DNA from: Elymus sibiricus
Taxonomy: Eukaryota > Streptophyta > Magnoliopsida > Poales > Poaceae
Length of the DNA: 64,000 nucleotides
Assembly: GCA_039707655.1 (NCBI GenBank)
Contig: CM077665.1
Location: 441,315,531-441,379,530, forward strand
Direction of reading: 5' to 3'
Shown here: in pieces, positions 1-11,644 of the stretch
How positions within the stretch are numbered: position 1 is the first letter of the stretch
Layout of the letters: each line of letters starts with the position of its first letter
The notes under the pieces: model-generated
Databases searched by the model: none
What the model saw: only the letters and a program-made list of their open reading frames with translations
Told to the model about the DNA's origin: nothing
Made by a program: the position numbers and the translations under genes

Positions 1-409
1 ACCTTACGGCAAGGAGTACGGCAAAAGAAAGATAAGTTGCAAAAACTTCTTAAAATTTTGAGCCTTTTCCTTGAACAAAGTTGACGCTTGTGTAAGAAAA
101 CCTGCACGCGAAGGACCCTTGTCGAAATTGTATGCGCTCTTGGTTGTTTCGAGCCAGCTCAACATCCTAAGTAGCCGTGGCAAGGACGGCATGGTGGCCT
201 TGCCGGAAGTGGCATCACCGGCAGGCTGCTAAGGATCCGCTCCTAAAAGCGCTCGCCGTAAGGATGTGTGCACCGGCAGGCATGTCTGGCAAGCGTAGGG
301 ATCAAAAACATGCAAGTACAAAACCGCGTTAAGAGGAAATGACTATTCGTTAAACACGACGAGCATAGAAATCTTTGGCGCAATGTACCCAACAATATTT
401 CTTTCTTTC
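1..409. other. Flanking repeat DNA, probably Gypsy-derived, no gene
   Basis: No reading frame here looks coding. Phrases such as ccttgccgg and caccggcagg recur and resemble sequence inside the LTR at 12223-13063. The stretch is therefore probably part of the same older Gypsy-type element that was split by the Copia insertion at 410. The five bases before the Copia element (ctttc) nearly match the five after it (gtttc), which fits a decayed target-site duplication. Confidence 0.4.
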
Positions 410-1893
410 TGTAGGATCGAAAGTATGTCAAGAGGGGGGGGGTGATTAGACTACTTGAGCAAATAATTTTTTTACCTTTTCCCAATTTTAAGTGTTGGCA
501 GATTTTAGCAATTATAGCAATTCAAGTACACCCTACACATGCATGTCTAAGAGTATAGCAGCGGAAAGTAAAGACAAGCATATGAAGTAGAGGGTAGGGA
601 GAAAGATCAAACGCAATTTGGAGACACGCAGATTTTTCCCGTGGTTCCAATAGGTGGTGCTATCGTACGTCCACGTTTATGGAGTCTTCAACCCACGGAG
701 AGTAACCGCCGCGAGAGTCCACGGAGGGCTCCACCCATAAGGGTCTACGAAGTAGCAACCTTGACTATTCCATAACGGCTTCCGTCCACGAAGGACTAGC
801 CTCACTATGGGTAGATCTTCACAAAGTAGGCAATCTCCTTGCCCGTACAAACTTCTTGGTTCAACTCTACAACACGAAGTAGGAGGCTCCCAAGCGACAC
901 CTAACCAATCTAGGAAGCACCACCCTCCAAAAGGTAATAGGCTCGGTAATGTCGATGAACTCCTTGCTCTTGTGCTTCAAGATGATAGACTCCTCAACAC
1001 ACAATCACTCTCTCACAGATTTGGCTTTGGTGGAAGAGATTGATTTGGTGGAAAGCAACTTGGGGAGGCTAGAGATCAAGATTCATATGGATGGAGTGGA
1101 ATGGCTTGATCTCAACACACGAGTAGGTAGCTCTCTCTCAGTAAATTGGATGGGGCAAGTATGGAATAGTTCTGAGTGCTTCTCTTTCGAGTGGGTGGTG
1201 GTGAAGGGGTATATATAGGCATCCCCAAAAATCCAACCGCTACACCTAAAGTGACCAACTCGGTGGTACTGAGTTGCTCCAAAGGTAGCAACTTTTGATT
1301 CTCGGTGAGACCGATATAGAAATCTTGGTGGTATCGATCAGGTGACCAACGGTCAGTTTCCAAAACTCGGTGACGCCGATCCAAAAACTCGGAAATTCCA
1401 ATTTTAAGAATCGAGGTAATAGAGAGTTGGCAAGCTGAACTCGGTGGCACCGAAGCAGAATTGGTTGCACCGATGTGCTAGGGTTTGGCAGGGCTCTGTC
1501 TGAGGTGGGAAATCGGTGGGACCGAGTGGAAGAAGTTGGTTGCACCGATTTTCATGGAAAGCTAGGACAGAGTTTTGGTGGGAGAGTTTATGGGTGTTTT
1601 TGGTGACTATCACTTGTGCACGTGGAGCATCTTGTTCACCAACAGTACCTTACCCCCTTTTAATAGTATTGGCTTTCCTATGGACTCAAGGTGATTTCTC
1701 ACAAAGTAAAATGTAGAGTCCTCTTGCTTGAAGCTTTGTCAATCCATTTCCTTGCATCTAGGGGTCTCTACACAATCCTTTTGCTAACCCATCATTGAAC
1801 TTTTCCTGAAATATACTTAGTGGAAACATTAGTTCAATGACATATATGTTGTTATTAATTACCAAAACCACCAAGGGAGCAAATGTGCTTTCA
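410..1893 (-). repeat. 3' LTR of the SIRE-like Copia element
   Basis: It is a direct copy of 9273-10776. Read on the minus strand it begins TGAAAGCAC and ends CCTACA. A TATA box (TATATATA) lies at 1210-1217 on the minus strand. Just upstream of it, at about 1255-1555, is a cluster of short imperfect palindromes of the form CTCGGTGNNACCGAG. It is about 20 bp shorter than the other LTR because of a deletion near 1265. Confidence 0.9.
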
Positions 1894-1907
1894 ATCTCCC
1901 CCTTTTT
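1894..1907 (-). other. Polypurine tract of the SIRE-like element
   Basis: On the minus strand the sequence AAAAAGGGGGAGAT abuts the LTR start TGAAAGCAC. This is the expected site and composition for plus-strand priming in an LTR retrotransposon. Confidence 0.85.
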
Positions 1908-2375
1908 GGTAATTGATGACAACATATAGATCAAAGATTCGACATATGATATAATCAATGAATATAATCGTCACTTGGAGAAGTATGTGAAAAGTAAGAG
2001 CTCCCCCTAAATTTGTGCATTATTTTGAATTTGCGTTTGAATGCAAATGCACAATCGATTAGGTACATGGGGCACTCTTTCATGTCACATACAACTTGGT
2101 GGTGTGCGAGAATAATACGAATGAATATCATGGCACAACACAATCAAGTAAAGGTGAATGATCATCTCATAAGCATCACAAGGATAGGAAATAGTAGCAA
2201 TACACATCAAGTGTATGATCAAACACCAACAAAGTTTAACACAAGCAAACCAACCAAAAGATATCAATGTTTTGAAAAGCGATAAAAAGCAACGCTCTCT
2301 CTCTCGAAGCCCTAATGATCTATACATATTCTCCCCCTTTGGCAACAAGTTACCAAAAAGTTCAAAGGTATAGAG
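1908..2375. other. 3' untranslated spacer of the SIRE-like element
   Basis: This AT-rich spacer lies between the env-like frame and the polypurine tract. Short frames on both strands show no family signature, and no other feature is seen. Confidence 0.5.
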
Positions 2376-4456
2376 CTAAGCGCTCTTCTGGGGCTGATCT
2401 CCTCCGGTGGCTGATGAAGGAGTCGAGAGAACGGCATCAGCGAAGATTTCAATAGACGTCATGGACGGAGTCGGAGTAGCAACTGGAGGTGCTGGAGGAG
2501 CTGAAGGGACTGAAGGAGCTGAAGGAGCTGCGGCAGGTGCTGATGAAGAAGGTCTACACTCTCGAACTGGCGATGTGGCAGATCTGGACTGAGTCCTGAA
2601 CTGAGTGGCTGTCCGGAGAGGTCGACTATCCTCATCATCATCTGTAGTGTGGGGACTGGGCACGCCATCAACTTCCTTCTTGAGCTCATTCACAGTCACT
2701 GTGAGCTCATCCACCTTGTTGTTGAGAATATGAAACTTGGTATCAACAATCCTCGAGAGGCTCTCCTGGTTCTTCAAGATGTTCCCGATGTCCTTCTGCA
2801 TACTGAGCACAGAGCTAAGGAGAAGATCCATCTGTTCACTCCTAGTCTTTGGCACGTGAGAACTAGAGTCTCTGGCTGCCTCTGCCTGTGCCTGTGCTGT
2901 ATCTAAGGTGGGATGATCTGGGTCCATCACCACAACATTGTCTTCTAGCTCTGGCAAGAGTGGAAAATGTGGTCGATCAAGTGCATATATGTGCTTCTCC
3001 AGCTTGGAGTTGATAAGCATCTGAATATATGGAGCGAATCCACATGACCTCCTCTGATCTGCTGCAGTCCTCTTCATTGTTTCAACTATCAAGTCCATCA
3101 CTCTGAATCTAGTGTGTTGATCAAGATGGAGCAGCATGTTGATAGAATGTCCTCTTATAATCTTCTCATCTCTAGACTTAGGCATCAAGGTATGCCTCAA
3201 GATAGTGTTGATCGTGCATAGACCAGCCTGGAGGAAGTAAATGGATCCAAGCTTGTGAGATTGCAGCAGGGATCTCATTGTACATGTTCTTCATAGCATT
3301 ATGATTTGCCTTGGACTCGGAGTACACATCTAGGTCACCGTCTTCCACCTGTGAAGCTCCTAAGATGGCAGCCCACTCCTCAACTGTGGATTCATACCTG
3401 GTGCCTTCTGTCATCCATACAATCCTACCATCTCCATAGAAATGTGCAGTGGAGTAGAATTGCATGATCATCTCGTCGTTCCAAGCTGTGAACTCCTTAC
3501 CAACAAACTCATCAAGACCAATGCAGTGGAAGTTATCTTGCACACTTGGAAAGTAGTCTTCATTGTCCTTGATGTGCTTCCAGTCCACATACCTCATATC
3601 ACTCACTGCAAGGCTCTTGTCAAGCAAAACTGTTTCATAGAAATCTTGTTGTTCCTTTGTGTAGAACCTGTAGTCTAAAGCCATCCTTCTCCTCTGAGAG
3701 TAAGGATCAATAGCTCTCCACTCTCTCAAACCTGAGTCCTTCCTCTTCTTCATGTCTTCAGCAACAAGATGGCTGGCATTATGCTCTGGAAGGTGTGGTC
3801 TTAGCTTCATCGAAACAAACTGTGTATCATCCTCAGCTTCTCTGAAAGTAGAAGTCTTGTTCTTGGTAGCAGCTGGGATGTCCCTGGAAAACCTCTTGGG
3901 TTTTGGAGCAGCAGCAGCCTTCTTGGGTGCAGTCTTGGTGCCTTTGGATGCTGTATCCTTGGGCATAGCATCAGCCATTAGCTTCTTCTTCTTCTTAGGA
4001 GGAGCCTTGGTAGCTGGCTCTTCCTCCTCTTCTTCTTCATCTAATTACTATGGAGTAGAAGGAAGAACTTTAGCTTTCACAAATCTTGTCCTTTCTTCTT
4101 CTCTCCTGCCTTCTTAGGCATAGACTTCTTTGAGGGCTCAACAGTCAATGTTGCCCTAGCACTCTCTGGTGCTCTTACTGACCCTTAGCTGGCATATTCT
4201 TTCCTTATTACCTTCTTCTTGGATGAAGTGGCAGAAGCAATGCTCTTGGCAGTTGCATCTTTCTTGGGTAGCTCCTCAGGTACAAAGTCTTCATCCTCCT
4301 CATCTGAGTTGAGCTTCCTTCTTGTCCTGGTTGCAGCTTTGGGCAGATCTGGTGAGCTAGGTACATCATCATAGCTCTCCCTTCAGGACTAGTGCCTGAC
4401 CTCATGTCAACATTCTTCTCTCTGAAGTCATTCTGGCTATCATCAGAACCTGACAT
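2376..4456 (-). pseudogene. Env-like / putative plant transposon protein ORF, broken
   Basis: This third reading frame lies downstream of gag, where SIRE/Maximus-type Copia elements carry an env-like ORF; its function is unproven. From the N-terminus there is an MSGSDDSQND start (4456), an acidic and lysine-rich segment, then a globular part (3978-3250) with WKHIKDNEDYFPSVQDNF. A coiled-coil stretch rich in L, V and E follows (about 2850-2680), then a tail rich in Pro, Ala and Ser. No signal peptide or clear membrane segment is visible. Lesions include a frameshift near 4385, a stop near 4190, disruption near 4045 and a frameshift near 3250, where two overlapping frames (3178-3978 and 2376-3278) carry consecutive parts of one protein. 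The resemblance to the plant-transposon domain is from memory. Confidence 0.65.
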
Positions 4457-4532
4457 CTGGCCCTGTGAAATAGAGTATAGAAGAGTAGAAGGGTTGAGTC
4501 ATCACAAAATGCAGAGATTTTTCAAAAGTTAC

Positions 4533-5446
4533 AACAATAACAACAACAAAGCCTTTAGTCCCAAACAAGTTGGGGTAGGCTAGAGGTGAAACCCATAAGA
4601 TCTCGCGACCAACTCATGGTTCTGGCACATGGATAGCAAGCTTCCACGCACCCCTGTCCATGGATAGTTCTTTGGTGATCCTCTAATCCTTCAGATCTCT
4701 CTTTACGGACTCTTCCCATGTCAAGTTTGGTCTACCCCGGCCTCTTTTGACATTATCAGCATGCTTTAGCCGTCCGCTATGCACTGGGGCTTCTGGAGGC
4801 CTGCGCCGAATATGTCCAAACCATCTCAGACGATGTTGAACAAGCTTCTCTTCAATTGGCGCTACCCCAACTCTATCTCGTATATCATCATTCCGGATTC
4901 GGTCCTTCCTTGTGTGGCCACACATCCATCTCAACATGCGCATCTCCGCCACACCTAACTGTTGCACATGTCGCCTTTTAGTCGGCCAACACTCAACGCC
5001 ATACAACATTGCGGGTCGAACCGCCGTCCTATAGAACTTGCCTTTTAGCTTTTGTGGCACCCTCTTGTCACAGAGAATGCCAGAAGCTTGGCGCCACTTC
5101 ATCCATCCGGCTTTAATTCGATGGTTCACATCTTCATCGATATCCCCATCCTTCTGCAACATTGACCCCAAATATCGAAAGGTGTCCTTTTGAGGCACCA
5201 CCTGCCCATCAAGGCTAACATCCTCCTCCTCCTCGTGCCTAGTAGTACTGAAAGCACACCTCATGTACTCGGTTTTAGTCCTACTAAGCCTAAAACCTTT
5301 CGATTCCAAGGTTTGCCTCCATAACTCCAACTTCCTGTTGACCCCCGTCCGACTCTCATCGACTAGCACCACATTGTCCGCAAAGAGCATACACCATGGG
5401 ATATCTCCTTGTATATCCCTTGTGACCTCATCCATCACCAAGGCAA
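4533..5446 (-). mobile_element. RTE-type LINE, 5'-truncated fragment
   Basis: This is the 3' end of a non-LTR retrotransposon inserted in the SIRE-like element. On the minus strand it encodes the end of the reverse transcriptase (open frame from about 5446 to 4683) and ends in TTGTTGTTATTG-type repeats, as RTE elements do. The sequence matches the larger copy at 52802-55430 closely and in the same orientation. The RT active-site box reads FADNVVL where the other copy has FADDVVL, so one catalytic aspartate is replaced by asparagine. No convincing target-site duplication was found. The 5' end is truncated just upstream of that box. Confidence 0.85.
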
Positions 5447-6300
5447 AAAAGGGATTTCGGTGTCGCTGAGTCAAAAAAATTGGTACCACCGAGACGCACA
5501 GAACTCTTTACAGAAACTTGGCAGCAATTTCGGTCGCACCGAAAATTGCCACTTGGTTTCACCGAGATTGTCCTCAGTAGTCCAAAACAAAATCGGTAGA
5601 GACGATTTTTCTGACTCGGTGTCACCGAGATTCGGTTTTGCGGACGGCTAGATCTAAAAATCTTTCATTCGCTAAGCTATTGAGGTTTCTAGAGGATTTA
5701 GAGGATTGCAATCAGTGGATTATCGATAAGAGTTACTCTAATGCGCATGAATCGGAGGGGAGCGCAAGAGAGGGCCGGATCCATACCTAAACTCGGTGAA
5801 GGATCCTCTAAGGCGACGACGGCGGTGAAGATTCCGTCGGCGACGGCGATTCCCAAGGTGGAGGCACACGGGGAGGGAAGGGCGACGACCAAGGGGTCCG
5901 GAGAGGCAGCTTAGGGTTGGAGGAAACAGACTTTTGCGGTTGAATTTCAAAAGTCGGGTCCGCCAGGTAATATACCCTTTGCTGTCGGTGACACCGGTTC
6001 GAAATTATCGGTGCCACCGAGTTTCTCAACTGTCAGTTGATAGGGAAACTCGATGTAACTGAGAATAAGGAATCGGTGTTACCGAGATTAAAAACCAGAT
6101 CAACCCTAGGCATCGGTGAGACCGGGATTTTTGTGTTGGTTCCACCGAGATGCACTTGGGAGGTTTTAATGGTCAGTCCTCGTCGATACGGAACTCCGAG
6201 TGCTCCTCACACAGAGAGATCGATAAGTCCTTGTTCAAATTTTGTGATGCAGCAAGAATGGAATATGAGACGAGAAAGCATAGATAGGTAGAGAGTGGTC
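5447..6300 (-). repeat. Internal cluster of CTCGGTG/CACCGAG palindromes
   Basis: This non-coding block between gag and the env-like frame contains at least eight imperfect palindromes of the same kind as in this element's LTRs (for example GTCGGTGACACCGG at 5984 and TCGGTGCCACCGA near 6009). On the minus strand a TATA-like TATATTA lies at 5968-5974, about 10 bp downstream of the 5984 palindrome. It is followed by leader-like sequence. The layout resembles the promoter part of the LTR. Confidence 0.55.
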
Positions 6301-7032
6301 CTAGGAATTCTTGTCCATCCAATTGGCAAAAGAGAAATCAAAATCCAAATAGCAACAATTGGATGTCCTCGAATGGATAACTAAATGCAGACCAACATGC
6401 TCACACAATAAGATGTCAAATGAAATCATGGCAAACATGCACATACATACTAGCATCTATCAAGCATTTTGGCGATGATGGAGTCATCTATATATGAGTA
6501 TATTGACATAGGAGCCAAGTAAGAATACTTGATCATAGGTCATACTCATCGTTTAAGCACAAGTGGGGTTACCACTTTTACATAAAGCATTTAATGTTGT
6601 CACATTCTAAGAGATTCTTTAACTCAAGTCTTAGAGTAAAGCTCCCCCTTGATGTGACATCCCCCCATAGGAGGGATAAACTAACCTTGGGTTTGTCGTA
6701 GAAGACTTCATGTTGGTGATGTAGTGGTGGATGCTCAAGGTTGATGAAGATCACCAAGAGTTGGGAGCATCCTTGTTGTTTCCTTACTCTTCTCACCTAC
6801 ATGGGTTAGTCCCAACACACAAGAGACAAATACAAGGATATCTATGGACATGGAGTGCAAAGCATACATGATGATGTCCATGGATTTGTTGATTACCTTG
6901 TCTCTTGCTTACCTTTGAGGGAATGTGTGACTCCTTGAACTATTGCATGATGTTGATGTTGATTGCAACTAGTTCTTGCCAATAATGAATGTGAGTGAAT
7001 TTCATTGGCGGTGTCACCCCTCAAGAACTTCT
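6301..7032. other. Spacer where pol would be expected, no gene
   Basis: No integrase, reverse transcriptase or RNase H motif can be read on either strand. The sequence joins the end of gag to the palindrome cluster, so the whole pol region appears to be missing. Confidence 0.6.
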
Positions 7033-9213
7033 CTAGTTCTTCTTCTTGGGGACCCACATCAACTTGATGGGGATCCTTGGTGTTGAAGTGGCACTTGTAG
7101 AAGTTGAGCTTGAAGTAGCCTTGGGAACCCACTCCACCAAAGCTTGGGATTCATCTTCATATGAGTCAATGTCCTCTTGAAGCTTGTCCTTGCCCTTGAG
7201 CTTGTGGTCTTGTGGTGGAAGGTCATCTTGAGTGTTTGTTCCCTTGGGAAGAGTATGTTCATACTTCTCCCTTTGAGGAACAAACTTGGGCTTGGGGTAT
7301 TGACCTTCTTCCCATTCAACTCCATTTGCGTTGAAGTAGCCAATGCCATGGTTCTTCCGGTATCATCCATGCTTGCGTACAATTTCCTCAAATTGCTTAC
7401 ACCCGGCAAGACTCTTGTAGATACCTTTATCTGTAACCCGTTTCAAAAGTTCATTTTCTTGCTCAAGTGTAACTTGGCTAAGAGAATCATCATTAGTGGA
7501 ATCAATAGAACTACTAGAAGCAACATCATTAGATTTAGCATTTTTGTTGTTGCTACTAGATGAAGAACCTTTCTTCCCTTTGTTACTAGTTTGTCTAGGT
7601 TTAACTTGTGGCATGAATGTAGACAAGAGTAATCGTTTGGCTAGATAAGATGAAGTCTTCTTTCGGAGATCGTCATTGATAGCTTTAAGAAACTCATGTT
7701 CTTGCTCCAAGGTGAGCTTCTCGAAGCGTAGCTTCTCATGAGTCCTTACAAGCTCTCTATGATCTTCTAGAGTAGATTCATGGGCTAACTTAAGAGTGTT
7801 TAATTCTTTAGTTAGTTGTTCTATTTTCATCTTATCATCATCAACCGACTTATCTTGACTAGCATGAAAATTATCAAGTTCATTTGGACTAACATCACTA
7901 GCTTTATCAAAGAGCAAGTCATCATCTCCAAGTAAATCATCTTCATCACTATTGAAATCAAGATACTCGGGGTGTGATACCTTGGGGCCTTTAGCCATGA
8001 AGCAACTTCCACTCCCTTCATTTGGTGAATCAAATAGATCATAGGAGTTGGTAGTCACTATTGCAAGTCCGGCAACACCTTCATCTTGACTATAGTCGGA
8101 GTTGGAGTGATAGCTTCTCTCGGAGTGGTTGTCGGATTCGGAGCCGGAAACCCATTCACCAACACGAGCTTGATGTCTTCTTCTTGAGTAGATCTTGGTG
8201 TACTTGTCCTTCTTCTCCGAGTCCCTACTTCTCCTTGAGGGTCTTCGTTCATAACGATCATCTCTACTCCTTCTCTCTCTTTGAGGTGATTCATTTCTTG
8301 ATCTTCGTCTTCTAGGTGACTCTTCCCTTTGTTTGTAGGGAGTCATGCACTCATTGGAGTAGTGTCCGGGCTTCCCACAATTGTAGCAGTTTCGGTCACG
8401 ACTTGACGAATGCTTCTCTTTATATCTTGAGTTGGAGCTTCGTTCTTTGCCTCTATTCTTGTAGAACTTGTTGAATTTCTTGACCATGAGGCTTATCTCT
8501 TCGTTGGTGACAAGGTTGTCACTTAAAGTTGCGGGAGCATCACTTGTGGCTTTGTAAGCACCGCTAGACTTGTTGTGAAGCTCTTCTTTGTCTTTGAGTG
8601 TCATTTCATGAGCAACAATCCTTCCAATGACTTCCGTAGGCTTGAGATCTTTGTAGTTGGGCAGCATTTGGATCAATGTGCACACGGTGTCGTATCTCTC
8701 ATCCAAAGCTCTAAGTATCTTCTTGATGATGAATTTTTCGGTCATTTCCTCGCTTCCTAAGCCGGCAATCTCATTGGTGATGAGAGCTAGCCTAGAGTAC
8801 ATCTCTGCGACTCCTTCACCATCCTTCATCTTGAACTTGTCAAGCTGACTTTGAAGAACGTCCAACTTGGATTCTCTTACAGATTTGGTACCTTCATGCA
8901 TATCAACCAAAGTATCCCAAATTTCCTTGGCATTCTCAAGACGGCTGATTTTGTTGAATTCTTCGGGGCATATGCAGTTGAAGAGAATGTCACATGCTTG
9001 AGCGTTGTATTGCAACATCTTCAATTCATCCGCGGTAGCTTCACGATCTGGTTCCTTTCCATCACCAAAGAATTCAATTTGCAAGCCAACATGAACAACA
9101 TCCCAAACGGCAGGGTTATGACCAAGAATATGCATTTTCATTTTGTGCTTCCAACTAGCAAAATTTGTGCCATCAAAGTACGGACCTCTACGGTGATAAT
9201 TTCCCTCACTAGA
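7033..9213 (-). pseudogene. gag: Copia gag (nucleocapsid polyprotein), nearly intact
   Basis: Gag packages the element RNA into cytoplasmic virus-like particles. The frame opens with YFDGTNFASWKHKMKMH (about 9186), typical of Copia gag. An all-helical capsid-like region follows, then an Arg/Ser-rich stretch around a single CCHC knuckle (CYNCGKPGHYSNEC, near 8370), and a long charged C-terminal part with predicted coiled coil. The open part from 9141 to 7363 codes for 592 residues. An in-frame TGA at 7363-7365 cuts off about 110 codons that continue in the same frame to a TAG at 7033-7035 and end PKKKN. A TAG also sits in frame upstream, near 9215. The gene starts shortly after the primer binding site. 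No protease follows. Confidence 0.85.
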
Positions 9214-9258
9214 CGCTATACTCTCCTAGGTTGTGAGACTAATGCAATGGAGACCAAA

Positions 9259-9270
9259 GCTCTGATACCA
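9259..9270 (-). other. Primer binding site (tRNA-iMet) of the SIRE-like element
   Basis: On the minus strand TGGTATCAGAGC follows the LTR end with a two-base gap. It is the standard complement of the 3' end of initiator tRNA-Met used by most plant Copia elements. Confidence 0.9.
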
Positions 9271-9272
9271 CT

Positions 9273-10776
9273 TGTAGGATCGAAAGTATGTCTAGAGGGG
9301 GGTGATTAGACTACTTGAGCAAATAAAAATTCTACCTTTTCCCAATTTTAAGTGTTGGCAGATTTTATCAATTATAGCAATTCAAGTACACCCTACACAT
9401 GCATGTCTAAGAGTATAGCAGTGGAAAGTAAAGACAAGCATATGAAGTAGAGGGTAGGGAGGAAGATCAAACGCAATTTGGAGACACGAAGATTTTTCCC
9501 GTGGTTCCGATAGGTGGTGCTATCGTACGTCCACGTTTATGGAGTCTTCAACCCACGGAGGGTAACGGTCGCGAGAGTCCACGGAGGGCTCCACCCATAA
9601 AGGTCCAGGAAGTAGCAACCTTAACTATTCCATAACGGCTTCCATCCACAAAGGACTAGCCTCACTATGGGTAGATCTTCACGAAGTAGGCGATCTCCTT
9701 GCCCGTACAAACTTATTGGTTCAACTCCACAACACGAAGTAGGAGGCTCCCAAGTGACAGCTAACCAATCTAGGAGGCACCACCCTCCAAAAGGTAATAG
9801 GCTCGGTAATTTCGATGAACTCCTCGCTCTTGTGCTTCTAGATGATAGACTCCTCAACACACAATCACTCTCTCACAGATTTGGCTTTGGTGGAAGAGAT
9901 TGATTTGGTGGAAAGCAACTTGAGGAGGCTAGAGATCAAGATTCATATGGATGGAGTGGAATGGCTTGATCTCAACACATGAGTAGGTAGCTCTCTCTCA
10001 GAAAATTGGATGGGGCAAGTATGGAATAGTTTTGAGTGCTTCTCTTTCGAATGGGTGGTGGTGAAGGGGTATATATAGGCATCCTCAAAAATCCAACCGT
10101 TACACCTAAAGTGACCAACTCGGTGACACCGAAGTGTAAAACTCGGTGGTACCGAGTTGCTCCAAAGGTAGCAACTTTTGAATCTCGGTGAGACCGATAT
10201 AGAAATCTCGATGGTACCGATTAGGTGACCAACGGTCAGTTTCCAAAACTCGGTGACGCCGATCCAAAAACTTGGAAATTCCAATTTTAAGAATCGAGGT
10301 AACAGAGAGTTGGCAAGCTGAACTCGGTGGCACCGAAGCAGAATCGGTTGCAACGATGTGCTAGGGTTTGACAGGGCTCTGTCTGAGGTGGGAAATCGGT
10401 GGGACCGAGTGGAAGAAGTTGGTTGCACCGATTTTCATGGAAAGCTAGGACAGAGTTTTGGTGGGAGAGTTTATGGGTGTTTTTGGTGACTATCACTTGT
10501 GCACGTGGAGCATCTTGTTCACCAAAAGTACCTTACCCCCTTTTAATAGTATTGGCTTTCCTATGGACTCAAGGTGATTTCTCACAAAGTAAAATGTAGA
10601 GTCCTCTTGCTTGAAGCTTTGCCAATCCATTTCCTTGCATCTAGGGGTCTCTCCACAATCCTTTTGCTAACCCATCATTGAACTTTTCCTGAAATATACT
10701 TAGTGGAAACATTAGTTCAATGACATATATGTTGTTATTAATTACCAAAACCACCAAGGGAGCAAATGTGCTTTCA
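9273..10776 (-). repeat. 5' LTR of the SIRE-like Copia element
   Basis: This is the promoter-bearing LTR of the minus-strand element. A TATA box lies at 10070-10077 (minus), and a palindrome array of CTCGGTGNNACCGAG type at about 10120-10435 lies directly upstream of it. It ends CCTACA next to the primer binding site. It pairs with 410-1893. Confidence 0.9.
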
Positions 10777-10932
10777 GTTTCCTTGCAGGGTTACATTGGG
10801 TACAATCTAAACGAAAAAGGAGATATGCCACTACGATGTGGCGATTGATCCGTAAACGAGGTCTCGCGGATGGAGCCTCGTTCCCGCATCAGCCGACACA
10901 TCTCCAAAACCTAGCTAAAGCGACACGTGCGC

Positions 10933-11541
10933 CTAGTCGGAGTCCTCGTGCTTGATGCCGAGGGGTATGTCATCGTCGTTGTTGTCGCTGGAGGAGTCGA
11001 AGTCGCTGCCGCTGGAGCTCTCTGCGCAGTACTTCAGGTGGACGCCGAAAGCCTCGAAGAACTTCACAGAGAGAGTGGCGGCACTATCAAACTTGAACTG
11101 GAGGAGATGCCCCGGCCCCAGGACGCGGGAGCGAGAGAACGACTTCCACGGTGGGGTTTCCGGGGAGAGGTCGACCGCCAGCCAGACAGGACCGTTGCAG
11201 CAACCCTCCACCCGGAGCTACATGCCTGAAAGTCTACTGCCTTCCATGGCCCTCGCGAAGGGGTCGGGAAGACGCGGCCAGCTTCGGGGGCGACGCGGCA
11301 GCACCATGACGAAATCATGCGTTGCCTCCCCCGTGTGCGTCCCTACACGAGGCGGGGGGAGGGGAGCACTGCCACGACCGCCGCGGTTCAAGGGACCCGT
11401 CCTCCCGCGGCCCCTGGACGCCGCCCTTCCATGGGAGCTGGAGCCGACCCCCGACCCCATCACTACGATGCGCATTGGGCTCTGGGGAGCGACCGACGCA
11501 GCGGCGGTGGACCCTCGAGAACGGCCACGACCCCTCGCCAT
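10933..11541 (-). pseudogene. B3-like DNA-binding domain protein, TE-associated, one nonsense codon
   Basis: This is a 203-codon frame on the minus strand with one internal TAG at codon 108 (11218-11220). The N-terminus is rich in Arg and Gly (MARGRGRSRGS). It is followed by a region resembling a plant B3 fold: FVMVLPRRPRSWPRLPDPFA, then GPVWLAVDL, then WKSFSRSRVLGPGHLLQFKF and LSVKFFEAFG. The C-terminus is acidic and Ser-rich. B3 domains bind DNA; whether this one did is unknown. A TATA-like CTAAATAG lies near 11645, about 105 bp upstream of the ATG. The frame lies in GC-rich repeat DNA and runs opposite to the LTR at 12223, so it may be sequence captured by a retroelement. The B3 assignment is by pattern only. 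Confidence 0.5.
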
Positions 11542-11644
11542 CCTAGGAATGGCGCGCTAGAGGAGGTGGCGGAAGGAAGGAAGTGGAGCTGACTGGCAGG
11601 CTGGAGCGGGGAGATGTGAGCGAGCAACCCCCTTCCCGACCCCC

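Larger units (their letters stand above)
410..10776 (-). mobile_element. SIRE/Maximus-like Copia retrotransposon lacking pol
   Basis: This is a complete LTR-retrotransposon body on the minus strand. It has two ~1.5 kb LTRs (TG...CA in element orientation), a primer binding site complementary to initiator tRNA-Met next to the right LTR, and a polypurine tract next to the left LTR. Inside are a gag frame with a CCHC knuckle and, near the 3' end, an env-like frame. No protease, integrase, reverse transcriptase or RNase H can be found between them, so the element would depend on enzymes from another copy. An RTE LINE fragment lies at 4533-5446. By eye the LTRs differ at roughly 3 percent of positions, plus a ~24 bp gap at a CTCGGTG microhomology. 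Lineage is inferred from the LTR start (TGAAAGCACATTTGC) and the env-like ORF. Confidence 0.85.
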
